From Candidatus Pantoea floridensis (GTDB lineage: Bacteria > Pseudomonadota > Gammaproteobacteria > Enterobacterales > Enterobacteriaceae): a stretch of DNA of 64,000 bases. Below are positions 1 through 9,464 of this stretch, piece by piece. The notes under the pieces were generated by a model, which was not told where the DNA came from, made no database searches, and worked only from the letters and a program-made list of their open reading frames with translations. The stretch lies in assembly GCF_900215435.1 (NCBI RefSeq), contig NZ_OCMY01000002.1, positions 248,001 through 312,000 of the forward strand, given 5' to 3'. Both the position numbers and the translations under genes were made by a program. Within the stretch, counting starts at the first letter, position 1. Each line of letters opens with the position of its first letter.

Positions 1-66
1 ACAATCTCTTAATGTGCAAACCGAATTTTTAACGTTCACCTGCATTGCATAATAAGTAGGACTGGA

Positions 67-1713
67 ATGACTCACACCAAAAAGATCGTGTCTGCCCTAT
101 CGCTGGCAGCGCTGCTTGTCTCTTCTGCGCTACACGCTGAAGATGCACCAGAAAAAACTGACGTGCTGCTGATTGGCGGCGGTATCATGAGCGCCTCGCT
201 TGGCACCTGGCTGCAAGAGCTTCAGCCGGGCTGGAAACAGCTGATGGTTGAGAAGCTGGATGGCGTGGCACTGGAATCGTCCAACGGCTGGAACAACGCC
301 GGTACGGGGCACTCTGCTAACATGGAGCTGAACTACACGCCAGAGCGTGCAGACGGTTCAATCGACGTTAGCAAAGCGCTGGAAATCAACGAAGCGTTCA
401 TGATTTCTCGTCAATTCTGGACTTCACAAGTACAGCGCGGCGTGTTGCACGATCCACACTCGTTTATCAATTCGACTCCGCATATGAGCTTCGTTTGGGG
501 CGACAAAAATGTCGAATACCTCACCAAGCGTTATGAGGCGCTGCAGAAAACGACGCTGTTCCAGGGCATGAAATTCTCAACCGATCATCAGCAGATCCAG
601 CAATGGGCACCGCTGGTGATGGAAGGCCGCGATCCGAACCAGAAAGTTGCTGCAACCTGGACGCCAGTGGGCACCGATGTCAACTACGGTGAAATCACCC
701 GTCAGCTGATCGGCAGCCTGAAAAAAGATCAGAACTTCAAGCTGGAAACGTCTACTGAAGTCACTGATTTCAAGCGTAACAGTGACAACTCCTGGCACGT
801 TACCGTTAAAGATGTGAAGAGCGGTGATAAGCGCTCTGTCGATGCGAAATACGTGTTTATCGGCGCAGGCGGCGCTGCCATTAAGCTGCTGCAGAAAACC
901 GGTATTCCAGAAGCCGATAACTACGGCGGCTTCCCGGTCGGCGGTTCCTTCCTGATGACCGAAAACCCAGCGATCGCCAACCGTCACCTGGAAAAAGTGT
1001 ACGGCCAGGCTTCTGTGGGCGCTCCGCCGATGTCCGTGCCACACATCGATTCTCGCTACCTCGACGGTAAGAAAGTGGTGCTGTTTGGCCCGTTCGCCAC
1101 CTTCTCGACCAAGTACCTGAAAAACGGTTCGCTGTTCGATCTGCTGAGCGCCACCACCACCAGCAACATCATGCCGATGACGCATGTGGGTATTGATAAC
1201 TTTGATCTGGTGAAATACCTGATTGGTCAGGTGATGCTGAATGATGATGACCGCTTTGCTGCGCTGAAGGAGTACTATCCAAACGCACGTAAAGAGGACT
1301 GGAAATTGATTCAGGCCGGCCAGCGCGTACAGATCATTAAGAAAGACGCAGACAAAGGCGGCGTGCTGAAGCTGGGCACCGAAATTGTGACCGATCAGCA
1401 GAAAACCCTGGCAGCGCTGTTAGGTGCCTCACCAGGTGCATCGACTGCCGCACCTATCACCCTCGACGTGATGAAGAAGCTGTTCCCAGAGCAGTTTGCA
1501 TCGCCAGAGTGGCAGCAGAAGATCCGTGACGTCGTGCCAAGTTTCGGCCAGAAGCTGAACGGCAACACCGCGTTGACGCAGCAGGTTTGGGACAATACCG
1601 CAGCCACGCTGCAGTTGACTAAACCGCCGGTGATTAACATGGGCGACCAGACCGTGGCGCCAACGCAGGCTAAACCGCGTGCGGAATCAGGCAAGCAGGA
1701 TATGGCGCTGTAA
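67..1713 (+). CDS. mqo: Malate:quinone oxidoreductase
   Basis: FAD-dependent enzyme that oxidises L-malate to oxaloacetate and passes electrons to the quinone pool, bypassing NAD-linked malate dehydrogenase in the TCA cycle. The 548-residue product has the FAD dinucleotide motif GGGIMS at about residues 37-42 and the family block [15 protein letters not shown] near residue 70. A hydrophobic N-terminal stretch (residues 6-24, ending ALHAE) looks like a signal peptide or membrane anchor, as in many enterobacterial Mqo annotations, although Mqo acts at the inner face of the membrane. AGGACTGGA precedes the ATG. It stands alone and is followed by a strong hairpin terminator. Family assignment is secure. 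Confidence 0.95.
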   Translation: MTHTKKIVSALSLAALLVSSALHAEDAPEKTDVLLIGGGIMSASLGTWLQELQPGWKQLMVEKLDGVALESSNGWNNAGTGHSANMELNYTPERADGSIDVSKALEINEAFMISRQFWTSQVQRGVLHDPHSFINSTPHMSFVWGDKNVEYLTKRYEALQKTTLFQGMKFSTDHQQIQQWAPLVMEGRDPNQKVAATWTPVGTDVNYGEITRQLIGSLKKDQNFKLETSTEVTDFKRNSDNSWHVTVKDVKSGDKRSVDAKYVFIGAGGAAIKLLQKTGIPEADNYGGFPVGGSFLMTENPAIANRHLEKVYGQASVGAPPMSVPHIDSRYLDGKKVVLFGPFATFSTKYLKNGSLFDLLSATTTSNIMPMTHVGIDNFDLVKYLIGQVMLNDDDRFAALKEYYPNARKEDWKLIQAGQRVQIIKKDADKGGVLKLGTEIVTDQQKTLAALLGASPGASTAAPITLDVMKKLFPEQFASPEWQQKIRDVVPSFGQKLNGNTALTQQVWDNTAATLQLTKPPVINMGDQTVAPTQAKPRAESGKQDMAL

Positions 1714-1733
1714 TTCACGCCAGAAATGAACAA

Positions 1734-1758
1734 AGCCGGACCATGTCCGGCTTTTTTT
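1734..1758 (+). terminator. Intrinsic terminator after mqo
   Basis: Perfect 8-bp stem AGCCGGAC/GTCCGGCT with a 3-nt loop, followed by a run of seven or more T. It lies 20 nt after the mqo stop. It sits between two convergent genes and may also help end the minus-strand unit, though the T tract on that side is poor. Confidence 0.9.
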
Positions 1759-2905
1759 ATCGGCAAATATCCTGACGCAATATCGTCGCATCAATTGCGG
1801 CCACCTCCGTTTTGCCACAAAACGCCATTGAGAGGTCGAATTCATTACGGATGATATTCAGCGCGCAGGTTACGCCCTGCTCACCTAATGCCCCCAATCC
1901 ATACAGCATGCTGCGGCCGATATAGGTGCCTTTGGCGCCCAGCGCGATAGCCTTGAGGACATCCTGTCCGGAACGGATGCCGCCATCAAAGTGCACTTCG
2001 GCCTGATTTTTCACCGCATCAACAATCAGTGGCAACATGGATATCGATGAAGAGACGCCGTCCAGCTGACGACCACCATGATTAGAAACGATCACGGCAT
2101 CCGCACCCGCTGCCACCGCTAATCGCGCATCCTCGGCATCCATGATGCCCTTGACAATAAGTTTGCCGCCCCAGCGCTGTTTAATCCACTCAACATCCCG
2201 CCACGAGAGGCAAGGATCAAACTGCTGCTGCGTCCACGCCATCATTGCATCAATACTCTCTACCCCGCTGGCATGGCCAATAATATTGCCAAAATTACGA
2301 TGCGGTGATGCCAGCATGTTGCGGCACCAGCGCGGTTTGCTGGCAATGTTGATCATATTTTTCAGCGTCATTTTGGGCGGCGTGGATAAGCCATTCTTGA
2401 TGTCTTTGTGCCGCTGACCAAACACCTGTAAATCCATGGTAACCACCAACGCACTGCAGTTGGCGGCTTTAGCGCGCTCAATTAAACGGGCGACAAACTG
2501 ACGATCGCGCATCACATACAGCTGAAACCAAAAGGGATGGTGCTGTGTCGCCTGTGCCACCGCTTCGATAGAACAGATGCTCATGGTGGATAGCGTGAAA
2601 GGAATGCCAAAATTTTTTGCTGCCCGCGCGGCAAGGATTTCACCATTGGCATGCACCATGCCGGTTAAGCCGGTGGGTGCAATCGCCATCGGCAACGTAA
2701 CGGGTTGCCCCAACATCGTGCTGGTGGTGCTGCGCTGAGAGATATCGACGGCCACGCGCTGACGAAATTCGATGCGTTGCAGGTCGGCCTCATTAGCGCG
2801 ATAGCTGTATTCCGTCCATGAACCTGCATCCACATAATCATAAAACATTTTCGGTACACGCTTACGCGCCAGAAGGCGTAACTCTTCAATACAGGTTATG
2901 TTCAT
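1757..2905 (-). CDS. FMN-dependent alpha-hydroxy-acid oxidase/dehydrogenase (LldD-like)
   Basis: Member of the FMN-dependent 2-hydroxyacid dehydrogenase family (lactate dehydrogenase LldD, glycolate and mandelate oxidases), which oxidises a 2-hydroxyacid to the 2-oxoacid. Visible family features are the N-terminal FYDYVDAG, the QLYV segment near residue 126, and the active-site block SNHGGRQLDG carrying the catalytic His and the substrate-binding Arg. The C-terminal DGGIRSGQDV and GAKGTYIGR blocks bind FMN phosphate. An in-frame GTG at 2929 would add 8 residues; I prefer the ATG at 2905 because homology begins there, but neither has a strong ribosome site. It is the last gene of the unit with the flavin monooxygenase and ABC permeases, so the natural substrate is probably a pathway intermediate rather than lactate (inference). 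Confidence 0.85.
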   Translation of the reverse strand: MNITCIEELRLLARKRVPKMFYDYVDAGSWTEYSYRANEADLQRIEFRQRVAVDISQRSTTSTMLGQPVTLPMAIAPTGLTGMVHANGEILAARAAKNFGIPFTLSTMSICSIEAVAQATQHHPFWFQLYVMRDRQFVARLIERAKAANCSALVVTMDLQVFGQRHKDIKNGLSTPPKMTLKNMINIASKPRWCRNMLASPHRNFGNIIGHASGVESIDAMMAWTQQQFDPCLSWRDVEWIKQRWGGKLIVKGIMDAEDARLAVAAGADAVIVSNHGGRQLDGVSSSISMLPLIVDAVKNQAEVHFDGGIRSGQDVLKAIALGAKGTYIGRSMLYGLGALGEQGVTCALNIIRNEFDLSMAFCGKTEVAAIDATILRQDICR

Positions 2906-2942
2906 CAATCGGCATCCGAAAATATTCACTACAGCGCGGCTG

Positions 2943-2962
2943 GGTGCGCATTTATACGCACC
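2943..2962. repeat. Intergenic palindrome, type A
   Basis: GGTGCGCATTTATACGCACC, a hairpin-forming copy of the GGTGCGCA/TGCGCACC family found in several gaps of this window. Here it lies between the LldD-like gene and the flavin monooxygenase gene. One arm has a mismatch. Confidence 0.6.
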
Positions 2963-2975
2963 TCATGCGCATAAA

Positions 2976-4226
2976 TTACGATTTTACGTAATCGGTATAG
3001 GCATTTTGCAACACGATATGGTCAGCTATATATTTCGCATCATGCCAGACACCATAAATAAATGAGGATGCACGATTAACCAGATTCGGCAGGCCAAGAA
3101 AATAGATGCCACGTTCTGCTGAAATACCGCGCTTATGGAATGGCACACCCTTTTCATCAAATGCATCGACCTGCAGCCAGCTAAAATCAAATTTAAATCC
3201 GGTGGCCCAAATAATAGTGCTAATCCCTGCGCCATGAATATCCAACTTAGCCAGCGGATTAATCAGGCATTCAGGATCCGACAACAACTCCCACGCCTGC
3301 GGTTCTGGCGGCAGGTCCAAACCGTTGCGTGCAATATAAGCATCTGCATCACGCAGCACATCGAAATAGGCTTTATCCCCTTCGGCAATATTCTCCGCCA
3401 AACCTTCGGCAAAGCTGAGTACGCCATCATCCCAACGCGTCGTGATGCCCACAAGCGTGATGCCCATGTGGGCCAGACGACGAAAATCTACCGTTTTGCC
3501 GCCTTCATAGCCGCTCACCGCAAAGGCAACGTGCTGTTTTTTCGGCTTGATCTTCACCTCATCCCACAGGCCAAGTGCGCCGAGCCACCAGCAGTAATCA
3601 CGGTCGCGATAGGCGCGCGGCGGACGATAGTGTTCGCCGACTGAGAGATACACGTCACGCCCTGATTTTCTTAACTCTTCCGCGATTTGTGTCCCGGAAG
3701 CGCCAGCACCCACCACCAGCACGCCGCCTTCCGGCAGCTGCTGAGGATTTTTATAGCCCGAAGAGTGGATCTGATGCAGTGCGGCGCTCTCTGGCACAAT
3801 CTGCGGGATCGAGGGCTTTTGAAAAGGCCCGGTGGCGGCTACCACGTTATCCGCCTCAAATTCTCCCGCCGAGGTGACGACTTTAAATCCGCTGCGTCCG
3901 GCCAGGCGCTCAACCAGATAAACCTCAACGCCAGTTCGCACGGGCGCATCGAGCATTTTTGCGTAATCCTCGAAATATTGCGCCATACGCTCTTTGGGCG
4001 GAAAAGCTTCCTGGGAAATATTGTCGAATTTTAATGACGGAAAACGATCGTGCCACGCTGGACCATTCGCAACTAATGAATCCCAACGTTCAGAACGCCA
4101 GCGTTCGGCAATACGACTACGCTCTAAAACCACATGGGGAACCCCCATTAATGACAGATGCTCACTCATCGCAATACCTGCCTGGCCTGCCCCGACAATC
4201 ACGGTATTCATTTTTTCTACTGACAT
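2976..4226 (-). CDS. Flavin-containing monooxygenase family protein
   Basis: Two-dinucleotide-binding flavoprotein of the FMO/CzcO type (COG2072). The FAD motif GAGQAG is at residues 12-17 and the NAD(P)H motif GAGASG near 173. FATGY-type motifs are represented by VVAATGPFQKPSIP and IIWATGFKFDFSW. Such enzymes insert one oxygen at N, S or carbonyl carbon, using FAD and NADPH. An AGGA sits 8 nt before the chosen ATG; the second Met at residue 6 is a poorer candidate. It follows the two ABC permease genes after about 100 nt and precedes the hydroxyacid oxidase, which suggests oxidation of the imported compound. The actual substrate cannot be read from sequence. Confidence 0.8.
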   Translation of the reverse strand: MSVEKMNTVIVGAGQAGIAMSEHLSLMGVPHVVLERSRIAERWRSERWDSLVANGPAWHDRFPSLKFDNISQEAFPPKERMAQYFEDYAKMLDAPVRTGVEVYLVERLAGRSGFKVVTSAGEFEADNVVAATGPFQKPSIPQIVPESAALHQIHSSGYKNPQQLPEGGVLVVGAGASGTQIAEELRKSGRDVYLSVGEHYRPPRAYRDRDYCWWLGALGLWDEVKIKPKKQHVAFAVSGYEGGKTVDFRRLAHMGITLVGITTRWDDGVLSFAEGLAENIAEGDKAYFDVLRDADAYIARNGLDLPPEPQAWELLSDPECLINPLAKLDIHGAGISTIIWATGFKFDFSWLQVDAFDEKGVPFHKRGISAERGIYFLGLPNLVNRASSFIYGVWHDAKYIADHIVLQNAYTDYVKS

Positions 4227-4325
4227 GTGAATTTCCTAAAGATGAACGACTCCGCCCTTTTCATGGAAAAGAGTCGCATTGAAGTTAATCGGTGCGTTAG
4301 AAAGCGCTGACGCTCAGTAAATTAA

Positions 4326-5144
4326 TTAATGTCCCGCTTCAACATTCAGAATTTTTCCTAAGCCTAAAAACTTATTGGCAATAATTAACATCGTTGCCGT
4401 TACGGCAATATAAATAACCGAGAGTGCCGCCAGCGTGGGGTCAGCAAATTCACGTACATAGTTGTACATCGCCACCGGCAGGGTTTGCGTCGCTTGCGTG
4501 GTAATAAACAGCGAGGCAGTGAATTCATTGAACGACAGGATAGCCGCAAATAACCAGCCGCCAAACAGGCCGGGTAATATCAACGGCACGGTGATGGTCC
4601 ACACCACGCGTAAAGGCGATGCACCAAGGCTGGCGGCGGCCAGTTCAATACGTTGCTCCAGATTCTTTAATGACACATACACGCTGCGCAACACGAACGG
4701 CAGCACCAGCACGATATGGCAGAAAATCACCAGTGGATAACCGCGCCCGATACCGAGCTGCGAAACCAGCATCAGCAAACCCAGCCCAATAGTGAAATGG
4801 GGAATGAAAAGCGGTGAGAGCAACACCCCTTCCAGCACCTGCTTGCAGGGAAAGCTGTAGCGCTCAATTGCAATAGCCAGTGTTGCGCCGATGATCACCG
4901 CCAGGGAGGATGCCCAGGCGGTAACAATGAGGCCAGAATAGAAGCCGTGGCGAAAATCATCGTAACTTACTGCACGCTCAAACCAGCGCAGTGACCAGCC
5001 TTTCGGTGGGAAGAACAGCACCGATGTGCTGCTGAATGAGGAGATGAAAACCACAATCGTTGGCAGCATGACAAACAGAACAATGGCAATGACCAGCAGG
5101 CGACCGGTCAGGGTAATCAGTTTATCGTTTAGCGAACGCGTCAT
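4326..5144 (-). CDS. ABC transporter permease, PotC-like
   Basis: Inner-membrane permease of the spermidine/putrescine-type (PotC/YdcV) ABC family, 272 residues with about six hydrophobic segments. The cytoplasmic EAA loop AAASLGASPLRVVWTITVPLILPG (quoted in two parts: AAASLGASPLRV then VWTITVPLILPG) docks with the ATPase. AGGAGAAC stands 8-9 nt before the ATG. The stop of the upstream permease gene is separated by a single nucleotide, so the two are translationally coupled. Its ATPase is not in this unit but lies at 11550-12698. Confidence 0.88.
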   Translation of the reverse strand: MTRSLNDKLITLTGRLLVIAIVLFVMLPTIVVFISSFSSTSVLFFPPKGWSLRWFERAVSYDDFRHGFYSGLIVTAWASSLAVIIGATLAIAIERYSFPCKQVLEGVLLSPLFIPHFTIGLGLLMLVSQLGIGRGYPLVIFCHIVLVLPFVLRSVYVSLKNLEQRIELAAASLGASPLRVVWTITVPLILPGLFGGWLFAAILSFNEFTASLFITTQATQTLPVAMYNYVREFADPTLAALSVIYIAVTATMLIIANKFLGLGKILNVEAGH

Positions 5145-5145
5145 C

Positions 5146-6018
5146 TTAATGTTCTCCTATTGCGTGCAGGAAGCGGCTCATGCGTTTTAGCACCATCAGC
5201 AGCAGAATCGTCAGCAGTAAACCGGCAATGCTGAGCGCGGCGGCAAACGGAAAATTCATCGATGAAAATCCCAGCTGATACACCATGGTGGCCACGGTGC
5301 TAACGCGTCCTCCACCGATCAGTTGCGGGGTGGCGAAAGCACTGAAGGTCCAGGCGAAGGCCGTGGTTAAACTCGAAACTATGCCTGGCAGCGACAGCGG
5401 AATCGTCACCGTAAGCAGTGTGCGTATGGGCCCGGCCCCAAGGCTGGTGGCGGCTTTTTCATAATCAGGATTGATGTGTGACAGCGCGGTGGCCAGCATC
5501 ATCACCATGATCGGCATCGTCACATGCACCAGCGCCACCACCACTCCCGTTTGCGTGAACATAAACTGGATAGGCTTATGAATGATGCCGATTGCCAGCA
5601 GTACGCTGTTAAGAAATCCGCTATTGCCCAACACGATAATCCACGAATAGGTACGCACCACTTCGCCGAGAAACAGCGGCGTGATGGCAATAATCAAAAG
5701 GGTGGATTTGATCCATGTGGTGCGCGTTCGCACCAGCGCGTAGGCCAGCGGATAGCTCATCAGCAAGCCAAAAATGGCGGTTTTCGCGCTAAGCAGCACC
5801 GTGTTGATAAAGGCATCGGCATAGATTTTCTTAAACAAGCCATTAAAGTTCGCCAGGGTAAATCCGCCCACGTCCAGTGAACCGGGAATATAGGCCCGCA
5901 CGCTAAACTGCATCACGGCGAACATGGCAACCACTAACCCGAGCGCCGTAAAGGTGGCTGGGATAATGAACCAGGGTAAAAATGTCGGTTTTCTCGTCAT
6001 AGACGTTGCTGCCTGCAT
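5146..6018 (-). CDS. ABC transporter permease, PotB-like
   Basis: Partner permease of the PotB/YdcU type, 290 residues, with six predicted membrane segments and an EAA loop KAATSLGAGPIRTLLTVTIP. It pairs with the following PotC-like gene to form the translocation pore. Start choice is uncertain: the ATG at 6018 and the in-frame ATG at 6000 both lack a good ribosome site, so coupling to the binding-protein gene upstream is likely. Substrate is set by the binding protein and is unknown. Confidence 0.87.
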   Translation of the reverse strand: MQAATSMTRKPTFLPWFIIPATFTALGLVVAMFAVMQFSVRAYIPGSLDVGGFTLANFNGLFKKIYADAFINTVLLSAKTAIFGLLMSYPLAYALVRTRTTWIKSTLLIIAITPLFLGEVVRTYSWIIVLGNSGFLNSVLLAIGIIHKPIQFMFTQTGVVVALVHVTMPIMVMMLATALSHINPDYEKAATSLGAGPIRTLLTVTIPLSLPGIVSSLTTAFAWTFSAFATPQLIGGGRVSTVATMVYQLGFSSMNFPFAAALSIAGLLLTILLLMVLKRMSRFLHAIGEH

Positions 6019-6070
6019 AAAATGTTGCGACTACCGTTGAGAAGTGGGCAGCGCGGGCTGCCCATCCCCC

Positions 6071-7102
6071 TCAATGAGACATGATGTTTTCCGAGAACCA
6101 CTGACGCCATTCGGCGGTTTTCTCCGCGCGCAGCTGCGGATCGGTGTTGATGGTGGCATTCCACTGTTCGGGCGTGGTCAGCATGCCCGGCAACTTCGCC
6201 AGCTCAGGATCGATATGCGCATTGGTCACCGTTGGGCTGCCGCGATAGATCTTCGCCACCTGCTGCTGGATTTCCGGCTTAAGCGCAATGTTCATAAATT
6301 TGTAGGCCAGGTCGGCATGCTTAGTGCCTTTGTTGATTCCCACGGTATCCACCCCGAGAATTGCGCCCTCTTTGGGAATGGCCAGCTTAATGTTGACGCC
6401 CTCGGCAATCATGCTGTAGGCATTCATCGACAACATCACCTGCACCGGGGTTTCGCCGGTAGAGATCAGCTGTTGGCTGTTGGCATCATCGGTATAGAAG
6501 GATTTGATGTTAGGAATCAGCGCCTTCAGCTTGGCCTGCCCCTGTTGCCAGTGTGCTGCATCCGTACCGGAGAGCTTGGCAGATACCGCAATAATATGGC
6601 TGGGATCCCAATCGGGCAGCGCCAGCGATCCTTTCAGCTCAGGGCGCCACAAATCGTTCCAGCTGGAGAAGGTTTCGCCTTTTGGCACTAAATCGGGACG
6701 GTAGCCGATGGTGTAAACATAACCCCAAACACCAAGGTGATAAGGGCTGACTTTGGCTTGCTGCACCAGATTGACCGCATTGGGGATTTTGCTCATATCG
6801 AGCTTCTCAAACAGACCGCTGTTGGCATACAAATAGCCGACGTGCGCGGTGGTAAACGTCACATCCGTTTCGGGCGAGCCGCCGGCCAACTTGGCTTTGT
6901 TGAGGCGGTCAATGGTTCCGCCCGTGACAAATTGCACTTCAACACCGGTTTCTTTGGTGAACTCTTTCGCGATGGTTTGATCAATCAGATCTTTAAAGCT
7001 GCCGCCCCAGGTGCTGACAATCAGCTTATCTGCGGCCATTGCATTGCCCGCGCTTAATACGCCAGTGGTCAACAACGTTAAGGCACAAATCTTACGCAAC
7101 AT
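6071..7102 (-). CDS. Periplasmic substrate-binding protein, PotD-type
   Basis: Extracellular solute-binding protein of the family-1/PotD type, 343 residues. Residues 1-23 form a typical signal peptide ending NAMAAD. The mature start KLIVSTWGGSFKDLIDQ is typical of binding proteins for polyamines, opines and related amines. It is the first gene of the minus-strand unit that continues through both permeases, the flavin monooxygenase and the hydroxyacid oxidase. It is divergent from the LysR gene across a 363-nt gap. The ligand is not identifiable; an amine or acylated amino compound would fit the neighbours (inference). Confidence 0.85.
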   Translation of the reverse strand: MLRKICALTLLTTGVLSAGNAMAADKLIVSTWGGSFKDLIDQTIAKEFTKETGVEVQFVTGGTIDRLNKAKLAGGSPETDVTFTTAHVGYLYANSGLFEKLDMSKIPNAVNLVQQAKVSPYHLGVWGYVYTIGYRPDLVPKGETFSSWNDLWRPELKGSLALPDWDPSHIIAVSAKLSGTDAAHWQQGQAKLKALIPNIKSFYTDDANSQQLISTGETPVQVMLSMNAYSMIAEGVNIKLAIPKEGAILGVDTVGINKGTKHADLAYKFMNIALKPEIQQQVAKIYRGSPTVTNAHIDPELAKLPGMLTTPEQWNATINTDPQLRAEKTAEWRQWFSENIMSH

Positions 7103-7465
7103 ATTCTCGTCCCCAATGAATGAAATGGCTGTGGTAGCAACTGTGAACCACCGTCTGCTCCGTTACGTCGCATTGCACTACAACAGTGCGAAGGCAGCTC
7201 TCTGGTGTTAAAGCGATATTGCCGTCAGGCTGAGATTCGGTAAAACAGCATTTACCTCGCTGTTGCGTCAGAATTTCTGACGCTAAAAAAAGCGCTGCTC
7301 TGGCAAGGATTTTCTTAACCGCAGGTGAGGCAGAAGCGAATGGGCGAAGAGATGCAGGCAGGTGATTATCCTGTTACGGGAGCCGGCATGATAAATGCAT
7401 AGTCTCCAACACAATTAGAATGACTGGCGCGACATGAGCGCGTCAGCAATCCCAGGAGAATCTGC
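7103..7465. other. Divergent promoter region between binding-protein and LysR genes
   Basis: No gene seen. It holds the 5' ends of both divergent transcripts, the 19-nt palindrome listed separately at 7265-7283, and a small hairpin GCACT-acaac-AGTGC near 7175-7189. I recognised no riboswitch. This is the expected binding region for the LysR regulator at 7466. Confidence 0.5.
7265..7283. promoter_or_regulatory. 19-nt perfect palindrome, candidate operator
   Basis: GCGTCAGAATTTCTGACGC has 9-nt arms around a single centre base. It lies about 160 nt before the binding-protein start and about 180 nt before the LysR start. No T tract follows on either strand, so it is not a terminator. It could be the LysR-type operator for the cluster, or a site for another dimeric regulator (inference). 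Confidence 0.5.
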
Positions 7466-8428
7466 ATGCTCAGTCGCATCACCCAGCGTCAGCTGGAATA
7501 TTTTGTCGCTTCCGGTGAAGCGGGCAGCATTATCGGCGCATCGGAACGTATCCACGTTTCATCACCGTCGATCTCAGCGGCTATCACCCATATTGAGTCT
7601 GAGCTTGGCGTGCAGCTTTTTGTCCGTCATCACGCGCAGGGCGTCTCACTCACCGCCATCGGCCATCAGGTTTTAAAAGAGGCGAAGCTGATCCTGGAGC
7701 AGATGTCGAACCTCTACACGATTGCTTCAGAATCCATGAATAATGTGCGCGGACCGCTGCGCGTCGGCTGTCTCGATACCTTAGCGCCGATGTTGACGCC
7801 TGAACTGGTGTTCGGTTTTGGTCGCGCTTTTCCTGGCGTGCGTATCACGCTGGTAGAGGGCAATCACGAGCAGCTATTGAAACAGCTGCGTGCGGCCGAT
7901 ATCGATATTGCCCTGACTTACGATCTGGTTCCTGCCGGCGACATCACCTTTCAATCACTCGCGCAGTTGCCGCCTTATGTGATGGTGGGTGAACATCATC
8001 CGTTCGCCACGCAATCAGCCGTCTCTATGCAGGATCTGGCCGATGTGCCGATGGTATTGCTGGATATGCCGTGGAGCCGGGAATATTTTCTGAGTCTGTT
8101 TAGTGAGGCGGGCGTCACGCCCAACATTGTTATGCGCTCGAGCAATATGGAAGTGGTCCGCGCGATGGTGGCAAACGGCGTAGGTTTTGGCATCGCTAAC
8201 GTGCGGCCCAAAGCTCACCTTTCGCAGGATGGTAAACGCTTAATTCGCGTACGTTTGGCGGGTGTGAATAAGCCCATGCAACTCGGCTATGCCACGGTGG
8301 CACATGTGCAGCAATCGATGGTGGTCAGTGCCTTTGCCGAGCGTTGCCGCATGTTTATTTCCGACCAGTACATTCCCGGCATGGCGGCACCGAGCTATTT
8401 CGATCCGCAAGTGGTCAAGGTGGCGTAA
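7466..8428 (+). CDS. LysR-family transcriptional regulator of the catabolic cluster
   Basis: 320-residue LysR-type regulator: N-terminal winged helix-turn-helix (residues about 4-62, ITQRQLEYFVASGEAGS then SEKIH-like recognition region) and a C-terminal effector domain that binds a pathway metabolite. AGGAG lies 7 nt before the ATG. It is divergent from the binding-protein operon and convergent with the GhrA-like gene, so it sits exactly between the two halves of the cluster. It is the probable activator of one or both units. Confidence 0.88.
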   Translation: MLSRITQRQLEYFVASGEAGSIIGASERIHVSSPSISAAITHIESELGVQLFVRHHAQGVSLTAIGHQVLKEAKLILEQMSNLYTIASESMNNVRGPLRVGCLDTLAPMLTPELVFGFGRAFPGVRITLVEGNHEQLLKQLRAADIDIALTYDLVPAGDITFQSLAQLPPYVMVGEHHPFATQSAVSMQDLADVPMVLLDMPWSREYFLSLFSEAGVTPNIVMRSSNMEVVRAMVANGVGFGIANVRPKAHLSQDGKRLIRVRLAGVNKPMQLGYATVAHVQQSMVVSAFAERCRMFISDQYIPGMAAPSYFDPQVVKVA

Positions 8429-8477
8429 TGCTCGTCAGATAAGCGTGAACCGGACACCATAAAGGGTGAGGGGATGT

Positions 8478-8504
8478 CGTAGGGTGCGCGTTCATGCGCA
8501 CCTG
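8478..8504. repeat. Intergenic palindrome, type A
   Basis: GTAGGGTGCGCGTTCATGCG followed by CACCT: a member of the type A family with stem GGTGCGC/GCGCACC region. It lies between the convergent LysR and GhrA-like genes and could form a hairpin on either strand, but has no T tract. Confidence 0.6.
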
Positions 8505-8534
8505 GATGCATAGCGACGCAACTAAGCGCTTGCT

Positions 8535-9464
8535 TTAGTAACCTTGTTGCGGAAACACCTGATTTAACACCGGCTCCCCGCGAGTGATGCGGTGAATATT
8601 ATCCGCCACCTGCGGTGCGGCACTGGCGGGGATCGCCACAGATGCCAGATGAGGCGTGATCAGCACATTATCCATGCCCCACAATGCATCATCTGGAGGT
8701 AAAGGTTCACGATCGAAGACATCCAGCGTTGCTTCGGCAATATCCCCGCGCCTCAGCGCCAGAGTTAATGCCTGCTGATCAACGATGGCACCGCGCGACA
8801 CATTGATAAACGCAGCGCCTTGCGGCAAGCACGCTAATCTTTCAGCGTTCAGCAATCCGTGGGTTTGCGGCGTCAACGGCAGCATTACCACCAGGATGTC
8901 ACTGCTGGCGAGGAAATCGTCCAGCGCATCCATTCCGCTGCTGCAGGCAATGCCAGCCAGCGTTTTCTGCGAACGCGACCAGCCACGGACATCAAACCCC
9001 TGCCGCGCCAATTCACTCGCGGCATAGGCTCCCAGCTCACCCAAACCAAGCACCCCTACGCGCACGCTTTCTGGCGATCGCGGATGCAGATAATGCCAGC
9101 GTCGATCGCGCTGCGCCCGCTCAAACGCCGGTATATCACGCGCGTAGCGCAGCACGGCAAACAGCACGTAGCTGGCCATCATGCGCGCCATATGCGGATC
9201 CGACAGGCGGATTATCGGAATGTCTGGCAAATCATCACGGCCAACCAGCGAATCAACGCCAGCCCCCAGATTGACCAACAGTTTTAAATGGCGATAAGGG
9301 GCAAAAAAACCGTGCGGGGGTTTCCACACCAGCGCATAGTGCACCTCATCAGCCTGCTGTACCTCTTCAGCGCGACAAATAGTGACGCCGGGAAGATGCG
9401 GCGCCAATAACGCTGACCACTCGGTGAAACTGTCGAATTCACTGTAAAACACCAACGTACTCAT
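8535..9464 (-). CDS. D-2-hydroxyacid dehydrogenase, GhrA-like
   Basis: NAD(P)-dependent 2-hydroxyacid dehydrogenase resembling glyoxylate/hydroxypyruvate reductase A (GhrA): LVWKPP and LGAGVDS near the N-terminus, the nucleotide motif GLGELG at about residue 138, then catalytic Arg in NVSRG, Glu in DREPLPP and His in TPHLA. It reduces 2-oxoacids such as glyoxylate or hydroxypyruvate, or the reverse. It is the last gene of the upstream minus-strand unit, overlapping the dehydroquinase-like gene by 4 nt. Together with the LldD-like oxidase it suggests that a 2-hydroxy or 2-oxo acid is an intermediate. Confidence 0.87.
   Translation of the reverse strand: MSTLVFYSEFDSFTEWSALLAPHLPGVTICRAEEVQQADEVHYALVWKPPHGFFAPYRHLKLLVNLGAGVDSLVGRDDLPDIPIIRLSDPHMARMMASYVLFAVLRYARDIPAFERAQRDRRWHYLHPRSPESVRVGVLGLGELGAYAASELARQGFDVRGWSRSQKTLAGIACSSGMDALDDFLASSDILVVMLPLTPQTHGLLNAERLACLPQGAAFINVSRGAIVDQQALTLALRRGDIAEATLDVFDREPLPPDDALWGMDNVLITPHLASVAIPASAAPQVADNIHRITRGEPVLNQVFPQQGY

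Noticed and set aside
577..1185. Long minus-strand open frame inside mqo
   Set aside because: Lies wholly antisense to a gene with clear family motifs; its product has no recognisable domain.
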